DNA of 64,000 nt, from positions 19,574,539 through 19,638,538 of the forward strand of contig OX359250.1 in NCBI GenBank assembly GCA_947179485.1, in the 5' to 3' direction. Under the pieces are notes generated by a model that was given only the letters and a program-made list of their open reading frames with translations, had not been told where the DNA came from and made no database searches. This document shows, one piece after another, positions 14,501-26,591 of the stretch. A program made the position numbers and the translations under genes. Source of the DNA: Allacma fusca (lineage: Eukaryota > Arthropoda > Collembola > Symphypleona > Sminthuridae). Within the stretch, counting starts at the first letter, position 1; every line of letters begins with the position of its first letter.

Positions 14501-16280
14501 GGATGTAATATTTCAGAACGATAAATTTCTGATGACGATTGAGACTGATCATTACGTGATTGGAGTTTTTTTTATACTGTAGGCGAATTATTAGCGATAG
14601 ATGGATAAATAATTGACAGTGAATAACTATGTACGGTAGTCGGTAGTTCATCCATTATGAGCTGATCTGTTGGAAAAAAATGTTTCTTTCTCTATATTAG
14701 ATGGTTGCACGAATGAACATTTTAGGGGCATTTTGTGTGGAAAGAACATATAGGTGGGGTACAGCGGGACATAGATTATAAATAAACGCGTGATTTAAAG
14801 CATGCATATACTACATCTGTTTGTTATATATGAATCGGATCCTTAAAGAAAGGAAGCTTGAAATAAAGATACATGCAGACGAGGCACGTATTGTATTTTA
14901 CGGAGCTGTGAGTTGCGTCTATGTATGTGGGTCGACATGTAAAAAGAGACTCCAAGGGAGGAGAATAGTTGGGCTAATGAATTGCTTCAATGGATTAATG
15001 AATGATGGGAAGGGATTAGACCCAGACAATACTGAATAGAATAAAATGAGAGTGAATTATTATGATGTGATTGTTCGTTCGAAGGATCCACTGTACATTC
15101 CTATTAATTTAATCCTGAAAAAAATCTGGAAATGAAAAAAATGACGAAGACTGCTCTAATTAATTCTTATCACAACAATCATTTTTATGCATACAACAAT
15201 GTACATCTTGTCGGATCATCGGATGACACTAGATATGGAAAAAATATAGTGCTTTTACCGCTAGCGATGATGATTATTATAGTCTATTAACCAAGATGTA
15301 TCGTCTCATTGTTCACAGTATACTTTCCAGATGAAAGGAAAAGAGAACGTGTATGGATGAGCTTGAATTCCTAATGAAAAGCTTTCCATGTAGTAGTTCT
15401 CTAGATTTTTCAAGTATAATGTTTTTTCTAGCTCATATATGAAAGATGAAAAAGAACTCGTATAATAAAATATAGATGAGAAATCTCCTCAATTTTTCCA
15501 TGAGTATGCAGCCAACCATTAGTAAATGTGCTCTTGCTTTATCACTACATTTACGAACGGTTGGACCTGGAAATCTAAAAAACGAACCACACAGACTGTA
15601 GTTTCAGTGGGATTTTAGTTTTCGAAGCTCTCATATGCAAATATTACTGTCAGTAAAAACAAATTGGTTCGAGTGGACTTTTCAACATTTCAACCTTCAT
15701 TCTATGCTATTTAACTGGGTTATTACTAAACAATGTTAATTAAAAGGATGGCATTTCTGGTTGAGCAGTTTTGAGGGGTAAATTTTGCGGAGTAACATTC
15801 GTTACTAGACATGTGTTTACTACAACAACTGAAGTTCTATTTTAAGTTCTTTCATGGGCGAGAGTGTACTTGCGGATATCATGAATAATAATTATTTGTG
15901 TCTCCTTAAAATACTATTTACCGTGATGAGTGAGCAGCATTTTCATTGGAGTGTGCCTCAATAGTAATATGTATGAATTACGTTTCCAGGGAGCTTCAAC
16001 AGATTCAGCTGATGGTGGAGGCATGTATCCACCCAGCTTCAACACAAGTATTCCAGCACAACAGCATTTCACGCCGCATACACCAAGCCAGACCTATTAC
16101 TCTAATCAAGGAGGTCAAGGATCACATGCTGCTGCACCGACTCAGCAGCAAAAGAAATCACAGCAACAACAGCAACAACAACAGCCGCCTGCACAACAGA
16201 ATCCTGGCGTGGGTGTTCAGCAAGGAATGCAGCCCCAACAGCAACAACAGAATCAGCAGGGGCAAGCTCAGTCTCAACAG

Positions 16281-16315
<35 letters not shown>

Positions 16316-18168
16316 CCAACAGCAGCAGAGTCATCAGGGTCATGGAATGATGTCTCAAATGACGACCAGTCACCTTGTTGATACAAATCAATACGGTCAA
16401 ATGCGGCACAATACAGGCTACATGAATCCGGTAAGGAACAGTGAAAAATAATAATTCTGTCGAATGAATCGGCTCTATTGATTTATGATTTGCATTAGAC
16501 GGGGTTGTGTCTGAATCTGAAGTCAGTGTATGAGCTATTGCTACAGTTGGGATTTATGAGGGAGTAAAATGGAAACGACTATGGCTATTTTATGGTTTTT
16601 CTGATTGTGTGGTTTGTAATATGAATTCTTGTCACGTTTATGTAGTTTGAGGAATTTGTAGTCGGAATTTTCCCCAACGATAATGTGGGACTGGAAAAAA
16701 TTTATTGCGAAACATTATTCCTGGTTGGTCCAAGACATTGTAATTTTGACTATTTTTCCCTTTCCGTTTTAGATGGGTGATGGGGGCCACGGAATGATCG
16801 GCAGTGGGATGCACATGCAGAATACTGGAGGTCACGGTCAAATGCCGGGCCCTGGACCGGTCATGAGTCATTTGACGCCCGACAGTCACAATCATAATCG
16901 CCAACAAATGTGTATTCGAAATGGGTGCAATAATGCGGCGATGACGAGTCCAGAATGGGATGATGAGTACTGTTCCAGTGAATGCGTCGTCACCCATTGC
17001 AGGCAAGGCTTCAACAACTTTCATCGATACATTCCAACTTATTCTACTTACCCTATGCCTGGTTCATGTGATTATACGTGATTTCCTTCATAATATCCTA
17101 TAAAAATAAGTACTTGTCAAATCATTATTTGAGTTATGTATACAGTTACATACCTCACCTCCACTCTTCCAATTTGGGTATACCTTTCACAACAATATAG
17201 TTACAAATTCCATGGAACTGTGGAAATGTACTTATATATCTATGTGTATGTTAGAAACGAGTCATCTTTAATACTCGATAGGTTATATCGTGTTCTAATC
17301 TAGGAACACATCAAAAATACTTATTTTCCTCTAGTTAGGCTGATCAATCATGAAAGTTTCCAACGACATGCAGTAAACATTTGAGTCGAATAACCAGCTT
17401 CTACATATTTTATATGGTTACCTTTTGTTGCGTTTGAATGTATTATGTGCATCTCTTGACTTAATATAATGGTTGTATTCGTAAAATTTAGGAATGTCTT
17501 TACTAACTGGGTGTCAAGCAATCAAGGAGGAAATTCCAATTATGGCAACAGTGTCAAGTGAGTGAAAAGACTCAAATTGCTTTCTTCAGGTAGCTATTAC
17601 TTGAATTGTGACTACTCGTGCCCTGTAGTGCGAATAAGAATTTAATCCTTGCGCGAATGTTCTACATACTACACACTATTACATATTCCTTATTCATCCC
17701 GGCAAATACTGTTGTACACAGAGCTATTTATTCTTAAGCTTTAAATTCCGTGTCTGCCATCAACCTTTTCCCTTAATAATACAGTGCATACATGATATAT
17801 GTTTTCATTTATCGTTTATCAAATGGTTAGATTTTTCACTATTTCAGTACAGAATATTATGTATTATGTCTGTCGCTTGTCCTTTTACTCTTTTTGACGC
17901 GTGTTATTTCCATCAGTTACTTGAAGACATATCATATTACCGTTTGAGAATATTTATTAGTTCTCTTTCAACTACATTCTTGTGCGAAGTGCTCTATTAA
18001 GTGCCTTTTATGCCAAATTTGAAATTATGTTAATTTTTTTGCAAGAATTATCTGGGGAACGCTGATACGTCTTTGTAAAAGTTATATATACCTTGTGTTC
18101 AATACAGGTTTAATGGACCGGGTAACAGCGGAGTTGTAGGAGCTGACGGATTATCCTATGTTACCTAA
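205..18168 (+). CDS. TOX: TOX-family HMG-box protein, 3' part of the gene
   Basis: Five-prime partial; earlier exons lie left of the window. Exons: 205-340, 8937-9017, 15990-16430, 16773-17002, 17492-17557, 18108-18168. The first two encode most of an HMG box ([14 protein letters not shown]..., ending [15 protein letters not shown]), very close to the TOX DNA-binding box. Exon 15990 is Gln-rich with two long polyQ tracts, as in TOX transactivation regions. Exon 16773 carries the conserved Cys cluster CIRNGC...[12 protein letters not shown] found near the C-terminus of TOX proteins, and exon 17492 continues it ([11 protein letters not shown]). The 17003 donor is GC (AG|GCAAGG), chosen because it restores this conserved reading. 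Without splicing at 17558 the frame stops at 17559-17561, close to where vertebrate TOX ends; with it, 20 more residues follow. TOX proteins are nuclear chromatin factors. Family call is sure; the exact C-terminus is not. Confidence 0.9.
2506..2544. repeat. (CT)n microsatellite
   Basis: About 19 uninterrupted CT units inside the TOX intron, followed by TCGTCTC. A shorter run of about eight units lies at 5768-5784. Confidence 0.95.
3220..3720. mobile_element. hAT-type MITE with ATTCGATT-rich palindromic arms
   Basis: A 501-bp element with ends TAGTGGTCGGA and TCCGACCACTA (11-bp perfect inverted repeat, pairing continuing with two mismatches to about 20 bp). It is flanked by a perfect 8-bp direct repeat, ATCTGCAC at 3212-3219 and 3721-3728. 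An 8-bp target duplication and TAG-starting ends are typical of hAT transposons. Both arms are made of a degenerate ATTCAATT/ATTCGAAT motif in opposite orientation, so the whole element could fold on itself; about 180 bp in the middle is unrelated unique sequence. No transposase is encoded, so this is non-autonomous. Confidence 0.85.
6995..7064. repeat. 28-bp tandem repeat, 2.5 copies
   Basis: Unit starts GATTTTTCAATAATGTACAT and ends ACCCCACA; copies at 6995-7022, 7023-7050 and a partial at 7051-7064. Copies differ by only one or two bases, so the duplication is recent. It lies just after the end of a Met-less open frame in the TOX intron. Confidence 0.9.
9018..15989 (+). other. TOX intron, 7.0 kb
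   Basis: Intron between the second HMG-box exon and the Gln-rich exon: GTAAGT donor, TTTCCAG acceptor at 15988-15989. The sequence is AT-rich with only short open frames. I see no gene, RNA gene or clear mobile element in it. Confidence 0.7.
16143..16329 (+). repeat. CAG/CAA polyglutamine tracts in TOX exon
   Basis: Mixed CAG/CAA codons in the TOX reading frame, broken by K, S, P, G and N codons. The longest pure tract is near 16275-16313. The same bases give long poly-Ser/Asn, poly-Ala/Val and poly-Leu open frames in other registers and on the other strand; those are shadows of the repeat. Confidence 0.9.
17003..17491 (+). other. TOX intron with GC donor
   Basis: Donor AG|GCAAGG at 17003 and acceptor TTTAG at 17487-17491. 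Splicing joins TGC-AG to G-AAT-GTC and restores the conserved HCRNVF reading. If retained, translation runs into [14 protein letters not shown] and stops at 17079-17081. Confidence 0.75.
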
Positions 18169-21100
18169 AGGCGAAGATGGTCCGTCATTTTAGTGCTCGT
18201 TCTCGACAACAAATCTCTTGAACTGAATCGATTCTAAATCGCAAACATTAATTTAGTTACCACGTAACGTTCCACTTCCGTATGAGTTACAGTTCCATGT
18301 ACTCTGCACATTTGTACTTGTACACGTATAAGTTTGTCTTTACATGTTTTGCACTAATCCTTATGTCCTGAGTATAAATATGGGCATATTGGAACTTTGG
18401 CAGGCTTATGTAATTTCATATTTAATCTGCAAGCTGTATTCTATGAATAATCCGTTAGATTTGCTTCCATTACTTTTGGAACATTCTTTTCACTCCACTA
18501 CAAGTGCGTCTTTTCATGAACTTCAGGTTAATAATGTAATTGTTTCGTCTAACTTCTTGTTAAAGGTTGAAGAGTACATTTTGGGAAAGAAATCTAATCC
18601 GTAGTACGTTTGAGTAGCGTATATTTCCCCCAAAGAACATGGATATTTTCGTTTTGGGCATACAGTTACCCTCATGAAAGAAAGAATATCAAAAGAAATT
18701 TCATGATGTTACAAATAACGTTTGGAGCTCCTGCTTGTTCTGCATACTGCATTTCGACAGACTGGAAGGAACTGCATTTCGGGTTTGTCAAGTTTAGGAA
18801 TGGGACTGTTCTGGTCCGGACCAGAAATTTTGGTCCGTTCTGGTCTGTTCCATGGTCTGTTCCGGTCTGTTCCCTGGTTACGAAAGGACCAAATGTACCT
18901 GGTCCAAGAACCTTGATAGACCAATTAAACCTGGTCCAGCTCAAAGAACAGACCAGAATGTTTGGTCCTTTGTTTGGCCCAGACCATTTGGAACGTTCCA
19001 GCATGTATTTCAAATGGTCGGACCAGATTCGGTAGATGACCATTAAGTATTTCCAATTCCCGCGAATAGAATAGCATTGCTAGATTGTACAGCATGATAC
19101 GATCGATTATTCAAAAATGTATCTAAATTGTCAAATGCTTGCATGTTGTGATCATATTAAAAACCTATTCGGTCCTAGTGGTCTGGTCTGTTCTGTTCCG
19201 GTCTGGTCCGAGTTATTTTGAGGAACAGAACATATGTTCCTGTTCCAGCAATTTGTACGGACCAGATGGTTCCGGTCCTACAGTCTAAAAGACCATATGG
19301 TCCTGGTCCTACACGGAGAACAGATCAAATGGTCTGGTCCAGGCTCAAGGACCAGACCATTCCAAGAAATCCTGGAACATTCCGGAACAGTCCCATTCCT
19401 AGTCAAGTTGTAGTAAGTGGGCTCCTGACTTTCATTGTGGCGTTGTTGGTATTATTATTACAATCATTAATTTTAAGCCTCCGCAAGCATATGTCCCAGT
19501 GCTTACATGAGAAGCTGAAGAAACATAAAGTTACTTGAACACAAAGCCATGGAAAATATTGCGGTCGGCTTTCACTTGATGATTTTGGTAGGTTTGATAA
19601 AACGAAAGACAGATCGCAGTTTTAGAGAAGGCATGAGAAGCATGAAGGTTGGTTGCGGAAATCAAAATTTGTTCGGCTAAATACATACTAAAGGTACGAG
19701 TACTAATATTTCAGTAATTTAGGCATTTACTTCATAAGTTGTGCTCCACCCCAATGGTTTACAAAGATGCTGTATTACTTACAGGCTGACCGTTCTGTTA
19801 AAATGGCTCTAATTAAGTTTTCCATTGTAATTAGATGTTTTGCATTTTCAATATGCAATTAGATGGAAATAAGGCTTTTAAATTCTAAAGCCAGTCGATT
19901 TTATGCACGAGGATTTCCAGTATGACAGCTTTAGATTCAGGTACACGTATTTATGAGCCCAACGAACATTAAATGCATCATTATTCATGTTTTATGCATG
20001 TTCTTTCTAATTGAAGACTTACTTTAAGTTGTTTACGATTACTACATTGGTAATTACATTATGAAATTTGTTGTTGGTTTTTGTTTCTAGTTTGTCTCAT
20101 TTTACTAGTAATTAAATTTTATAATGATGAAGCCGAAACTAATTTTATCAACGCTATCATTGAAATGTGGCAAATTGCATGATTTGTTTGACGCGGAAGT
20201 ACTAATGAAGACTTATTGAATACATGTAGAATCATCTTGTAAGTGAAAGCACACGGCATACATGAAGGATATAACATTTCTCTATATATTGAGTTTCATT
20301 CCGCAAATCGTAAAGCAAAAACATTCGAATTTATGACTTCCTATACCACTTCAGGCGAGCGTATTCAGGATTCATGATTCTGAAATTGTTTGGTTTGTAC
20401 CACGCACACCAGCCGTGCAAGCGTGCTATAAAAAAGCGATTTTCTCTGCTTGATTTGTAGATCAGCTTGATTATAGTCATTTCAGAAATATTCGTGTAAG
20501 GACAGTAAACTTACCACTGCTTTAGTTTCAACTTTTAGTTTCATCCCGATGAAAGACTGACGATTTGTCTGTAACCCAACAAGTTTTACAGCTTTTGCAA
20601 CTGCATGACATGAAATATTTCCGAAAGGCATTCAATATTTCTATGACTATTAAACACCATATCCGATGGTGGTGACAAGCAATCTCATGTATGGGAAAAA
20701 TTTTTAAGTAATATTTATTTGAAAAGTAAGCTTTGAACTCGGGAAATTTCGAAAGCTTAACATGCCACTACATGAGTGGTTGCACTGGGGATGAGATAAA
20801 TCCTATGTTGTTTGCTTAGGCATAATCGTATGAGGGATAGAATTAATGAGTTTGCATTCTACGGAACTCCACTAAGTTTAACCCTACACGTTTCTAATTT
20901 TCTGATTCAGTGTTGAAGTTAATTGGATGAGTAAAGCTACCCAGTTTCGGAATAATTGTAGTAACCTTCCAATTCTCAGTGTAACGGGTACAAAGGTACA
21001 AATGGAGACATACAATGGAGGCGCGTGGCTTCATATTTGGGTTACTTGCGAAATCATCTATTTCAGCAAGTAATGAATATCTGTATTATGTACTCTTTCC

Positions 21101-24100
21101 AGAATTGCGTTGCAGTCCCGTATAGTATTGTAGCAAAATCGGTATGATGTAAAAATTAGCACTTTGAGAGATATCAAACCTATCCCTTTTGAGATTTCCT
21201 GTGTTCAAAATGCAGTTTCCGTTTTGTAAAAGGAGTAATTTAATAAATTTAACCTACGATGTTCCTGGAATCTTACAATATAATCGGGGCTCGTTGGGGA
21301 AAAAAATCGGTGCAGCTTATTTTTTGAAAAAAACATTAGAAATTACCACAATTGTTGCTCATGAGTAAAAATGTAGTTACGCTGAATGAAATTAAGTAAT
21401 TCTAGGCAACATAGTTTAAAAGTTCAAAACAATAAATGTGATAACAACGCAAGATAGCATGTTTAACGTGCGTTGTTGTTGGTATTATGAATGCAGCTCG
21501 ATATTCGTAAATAGGCCTGGGTTTCTAGATGGTAGTAGTATGGTTTCAACCCGTCCACATCCCTCTTATTGTTTTTCAAATTTTAAATGACACATGTTGC
21601 AGAAACTATTTAAAATAATGTATTTTCTATTCAAAGCTTATCTTGTAGCAAGTCGTGGTAAAATATTTGGAAGATGTTTAATTCATTTAGTGCAGCAGTT
21701 CAAGTTTTTGTAGCATCATCAATATTAATTATTACTTTGAAGGGAAGTTTTAAAAAAACTAAAAATAGAGACAGGAATTTACCTTTTCCAATTAAGTCAA
21801 AAACTTGCAAAGTGCTCTGAGTCTGTAACGATTTCCAAATTGCAAAATGTATCATGTTTTAAAACATTTTGTCAACCACAACTTTGTGACAACCAGTTTT
21901 TCAATACGGTTTAATTAATTTAAATGAGAGAGAGTGGTGCCTTTTGTCATTACATGTCGAATTTACCCTCGTGGCTCATTGCTTATATTGTCAGTTACTG
22001 TGATGGCTCTAGTAGGTAAAATCACAGATTGAAAAATAATTGTATGTCTCGCTCGTTCCTAATGTCTGTTACGCACGGATGGTAGAATTTTGTGTGTACG
22101 CGTAATGTGAACACACTTTCAATAGGTGTTAGTCATGACAATGGGTTAATTATTTTATGATTGCTTCATGCGGTTTTTCATGCGTACTTAGTTGTTACTA
22201 AATCTGCATTTAAAAGAGTAGTGGGGTGAACAAAACCTTATAACTTGTTACCATGTTCTTTGGGCTAATATACCTTGTAACCAAGAGTACGTAATTTTTC
22301 TCATTTGGTATTCTTGGTCTATTACTGTCTGAACGCAAGCAGGATGTATTCCGTGTTTGTTTCCTTGATGACCATTTTTTCTGAATATTTTTAACTTGAA
22401 GCTGATTTCAGTACACTCATTTATCGGACATGGCTGAAGGAATTACATTTGCGTACGTGTACATATGTAAGTACGTGCGTGTACTTAGATATTTATTTTT
22501 TGTCAACAAAATTAAATGCAAACCCTGGTAGGCAGCCCGGCTGTTACAAGAAAGGAACATCTAAAGAAAGTTTGGTTATGTAATGTGTATTCCTGCATAA
22601 TTACTTTTAGGATGTGGAACTTCGTGAAAGGTAGACTTTGAGACAGTCAGTTGAGCATGTTATGACTGCGTTTTTTGGAACGGCTCTGATTTTGGGTAAA
22701 TATACAGAATATTCATGGTAGTGTATGTCTGTGTTATGTCCTCAATTGAGAAAGTTGTATTTCAATGTCATATTGTACATCCACACATTAGACACCATTA
22801 TTGTTGCATGAAGAAAGCAATTTGCAGTTTTAATACGTGAGTTGAAATTCGCCCGACTATGATTACATTACTGTGCAACAGTTAGTTACGAATTTGTGTA
22901 GTTGTTATTCTATATTCTATATATATAAATATATATATACCTACCATTCTTAAAAACATTGTAGTTGATTTAAGAACATTGCCCCATTCCCATTTTATGT
23001 ACGATTTGAACCCCGTATAAATCCGTTTCCCTGTATTTATATTAGTATTGCTAATCGTTCTGAAATATTACACATCTTACCCTGTATATATATGAGTGTA
23101 TTTGTAATCGTATGTATAATAATAATTATTATTATTCTTACCGTTAAGTTAGTTTTAAAAATAAAAGTAAGTTTTAAATATGCAGATTCCATGTTGAAAT
23201 CAGTAATTATTATAATTATGTACCATGCATTTGCGGACGTAGTTAATATCGTAACATTTTAAAATCGTGATCGTGTCAACATGAGTAGAATCATTTTGAG
23301 TAACCGGAGCTATGACTGCGACGGTGATTAGACATTCGAATGTTTACAGTAAGATAATATTATATTAATTATCATGCACTATCCCTCGTGCGGCCGAACC
23401 ATACTGGCGCTGTTTTAATAGAATGACTACATTCTAATGATAAGTTTTGGGTTACTAAATGTACATAGAGTTAGCAGTAAATTTCAAGACTAGTTTATTT
23501 TAATGTATCATCAGTGTAACGGGAATCGAATCATAATGACGTTACGACTGTAGAGTATAACAAAATGTAAAGCTCTTATAGCCCCTGACATCACTGAATT
23601 AGGCTAGGCTTATATTTCGTAACGGGAAGAGAGGTGTGGAATTTAGATTCTTAAATTGTGACCTCAATATTGCATGGATTTTAGTGTAGAATGTGTAGTT
23701 TTTGTTAAGTTCTTGAATTTGAAAGCTGCACATTAGGTATAGTTTTCATGAAACTATACTTGAGCAGATTTTCAGATGGTTATTCCTGCACAGTTTTTGG
23801 TCCACGCTCCAAAAATCCTGTTTATAATGATCGTGGATGTCGTTAGTCGTAAGTTGTGTGAGGAAAGAATCAGATTATAAAGGATAAATTCACATAAAAA
23901 TTCAAAATATTGTTGTTTGTTTGTACGTACTATTTATATAATAAGAGTTAATCAATGTGTAACGTAATCAATAAATCAAATGTAAATACTCTCACGTCTG
24001 AATAGATTCATCGTAGTAGTAGTAGTACGTACTAAGTTACGTAACATGTATAGGTTTACTGTAAGATCCATTTAGACTCCTCGTTCGAGTGAAAAAGTTC

Positions 24101-24856
24101 TGCACATGAAGAAAATGTTATGTAACATTACCAAGTATGGATCATCATCAGGTGAAGCTAAGGTTCCGTTTTAGTTGTATTTAGCTTGTTACATTCAATG
24201 TTAATATTATATAGGTTAGAAATATGTATAACTACATACCTGATTGCGTAATATTGCGATTTCATTTAGTCTAAAAATAAAATTATCCTCTAACATTCGG
24301 GTTGATTATCCCAAACCATTTTTGGACACATGCATTTATTGTTGCATTAAGAATCAGTGCGCAGTTTATCAGCCATCATTCAGGAGTAAAATTGGTTTTC
24401 ATTTTCAACCCTCCCAGGGCGGCAGAAGTTAACTTAAGGTAAGGAGCAGCTGAACAACTCCACAAAAAACGGAATCAACTCGATGAAAGCATAATATGAT
24501 TGAACAGCTTGCATGGGATATTGTCATGTCATCGGAAAGGAATTCATGGTTCATGAAATATTACCCTACAAAATTGATCGTACATAAATCAACTACCATT
24601 TATTATGTTTTCGCTTGGGTGACAATGAAATTTATATTAAACGCAGACATTCTGCATATTTTACATCATTTTCTTACAATACCACAGTTTTTGCATAGTA
24701 CCAAAAAGGCAAAATACTATACTTCTGAGAGGAAGCTGTACGAAATCACAAGACCTACTATATTAGCATTTTAAGTTGAGTGATTTAACTGAAAAATAAT
24801 TTGTTCCAGAAACTGTACTCTGTCAATAAATGAAATTATATAGCAACATGTAAAAA
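18169..24856 (+). other. Probable long 3' region of TOX; no gene seen
   Basis: About 6.7 kb without a convincing coding frame, between the TOX stop and the convergent TIMM50 gene. Apart from a 607-bp MITE it is AT-rich single-copy-looking sequence. Several UGUANAUA-type words occur on the + strand (22458, 23083, 23460, 23981), with AATAAA at 23970-23975. This is what a long regulated 3' UTR could look like, but nothing in the sequence proves transcription. Short open frames at 18344-18604 and 24496-24774 resemble nothing. Confidence 0.45.
18795..19401. mobile_element. hAT-type MITE with GGTCC/GGACC palindromic arms
   Basis: A 607-bp element bounded by a perfect 17-bp inverted repeat, TAGGAATGGGACTGTTC (18795-18811) and its complement (19385-19401). 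It is flanked by a perfect 8-bp target duplication GTCAAGTT (18787-18794, 19402-19409). The arms consist of many degenerate copies of GGTCTGGTCC/GGACCAGACC in both orientations around an unrelated centre of about 130 bp. TAG-starting ends with 8-bp duplications indicate the hAT superfamily. The ends differ from the element at 3220, so it is a different family with the same plan. Open frames up to 141 codons inside it are by-products of the repeat. Confidence 0.9.
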
Positions 24857-26591
24857 TTAGCCTTTTCGGAAAACATTCATTAGCCATCCCGGAGAAACTC
24901 CTATTCCTGGAGGTTTACTATCCTTTGCATGGGCTTCTCTTTCTTTCTCTTGTAATGCCAGAAGCTGTTGTTTCTTCCGAAACTCTTCGATTGGATCATC
25001 GAATTTCGCATAGTGCTCCAGTACAAGTCGAACATCCTTGATGTCATTGGAACTAATAGCTACACAGAAAAAGCTTCATTTAATCCAAAATTCCAGTTAA
25101 TCCAAACCACAATTTCACAGAATTAAATAACAGTAGCTAAAATGCGACTAAATAAATTGCGATAAATAACATTTCAATCGAATTTTTACTTTTAAGAAGA
25201 GCAGCCAAGTCGAATAACGTTCTGTCATCGTCATTTCCTCCCCACTTAGGCAGCACTATAGCATTATTTCTGTGGTTTTGAACAGCTGATGAGTTGCAAT
25301 CGATAACAATGACCTAGAAGCAGAATGACCATAGGATTCAAAACAACGTTCATAAAATCCACTTTATTCCACTATTCTAGAAATGCATTAAAGACCTTGC
25401 TCAGATCTCGGTTGATGCGATCCAGATCCTTGACATGATGACCGTTTTGATATTTCGTTGAATCTCGATACAACCGATATGACACTACGTTTTGGGAATC
25501 TAAAGCGTCGATAATAGGAAAAGCAGTCAATCCTAATTCTTTTGTGTAGATGACAACTTCGAAGGTGAAGCCACCAACTTGATTCAAGAAATAGTCAACC
25601 CCTGGTCGCTTTTTAAACCTCCAGCCAGTCTGGTACTGAATATTCATTGTAACAAAAAAATATCAGTTGACCTGTCGTGAAATAGCTTGAGTAATACAAT
25701 TACGCCAAACAAAAAAAATACATAAATTATCATTACCGTCCAGTCAGGGTGAACCAATACATCTGTTAATTCTATAAGAAGCGTGTAAGGTGGCTGATGG
25801 TATGGCGGCGCAAGCGGATCCGGAAGAAGTTTCTCCCTAGATGGATCCGTGACTAAGGTTATAGTGTCATGAACTTCATGCAACGCCCTTTTAGCATACT
25901 GCTCAAAGAAGGGCAATTCTGAAAACTCATCTACGATTTCTCGACCTCGTCTGTCCTTCAAAGGCGCTCCTGAAAGATTCAGAAAATAACACACAAATTG
26001 AAATAAACATTTGACAATGAATACCCATGCCCTTGAATTCTCAACCTCTTTAACAAGTCAACGAAAAGTATCTTACCCCAAACAAAGAAAACCCACAAAG
26101 CGGCTCCAACTATTATTGCCCCTAAAGCAACTAGAGTAAACTTGACAGCTCGAACAGAATTTTCTTTCTTTTTCTGCTCCTCGTCGCTGGACGGTTCCGA
26201 GGCAGCGTTGGTATTCTCATTGGCAATTTTCGATTTCAACACCTACATAGAAATAAAAACCCATTAATTTGGAAAACTAACCAAACATCCTGCCTTGCTA
26301 CAAACATGACAAACACCGAATTCTCCTCCTTACCTCACTGGCAAGTCCAGTTGAAGAAACTGATGAGCCTGCTGCAGACTCGGATGAATACAGACGAAAA
26401 CATGACACTGCTAGATATCGGTTAGGAGACTGTGCCAACTTCCTAGTAAACCCACAATACGAAGACATCCGCACAATTCCATGTTTCATCTGACCACCTT
26501 TGACTGCACCCGAAAAATCCTTCGAGCTCAACAAGTGGCGTAAGGATTTTGCTATCGAAGCATGTCTTCCGCAAATTACTTGAATAGACAT
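24857..26591 (-). CDS. TIMM50: Mitochondrial import inner membrane translocase subunit Tim50
   Basis: Six exons on the minus strand: 26591-26334, 26242-26077, 25969-25737, 25635-25396, 25313-25190, 25059-24857; joined frame 407 residues. The N-terminus is basic and Ser/Arg-rich as in a mitochondrial presequence. A single membrane span ([20 protein letters not shown]) follows near residue 125, then the FCP1/NIF-like domain: [39 protein letters not shown] and [11 protein letters not shown]. Tim50 is the TIM23-complex receptor in the inner membrane that takes presequence proteins from the outer-membrane translocase. The first phosphatase motif reads ELTDV rather than DxDxT/V, normal for Tim50. 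Length fits the family. I used ATG 26591; the frame runs further upstream through a TTG. All introns are GT-AG. Confidence 0.95.

Noticed and set aside
16102..16409. Ala/Val-rich, Leu-rich and Ser/Asn-rich frames over the polyQ exon
   Set aside because: Other registers of CAG/CAA codons; the TOX frame is the one joined to conserved exons.
18610..19538. Several open frames of 64-141 codons near 18.6-19.5 kb
   Set aside because: They are translations of the GGTCC/GGACC arms of a MITE and appear in many frames at once.
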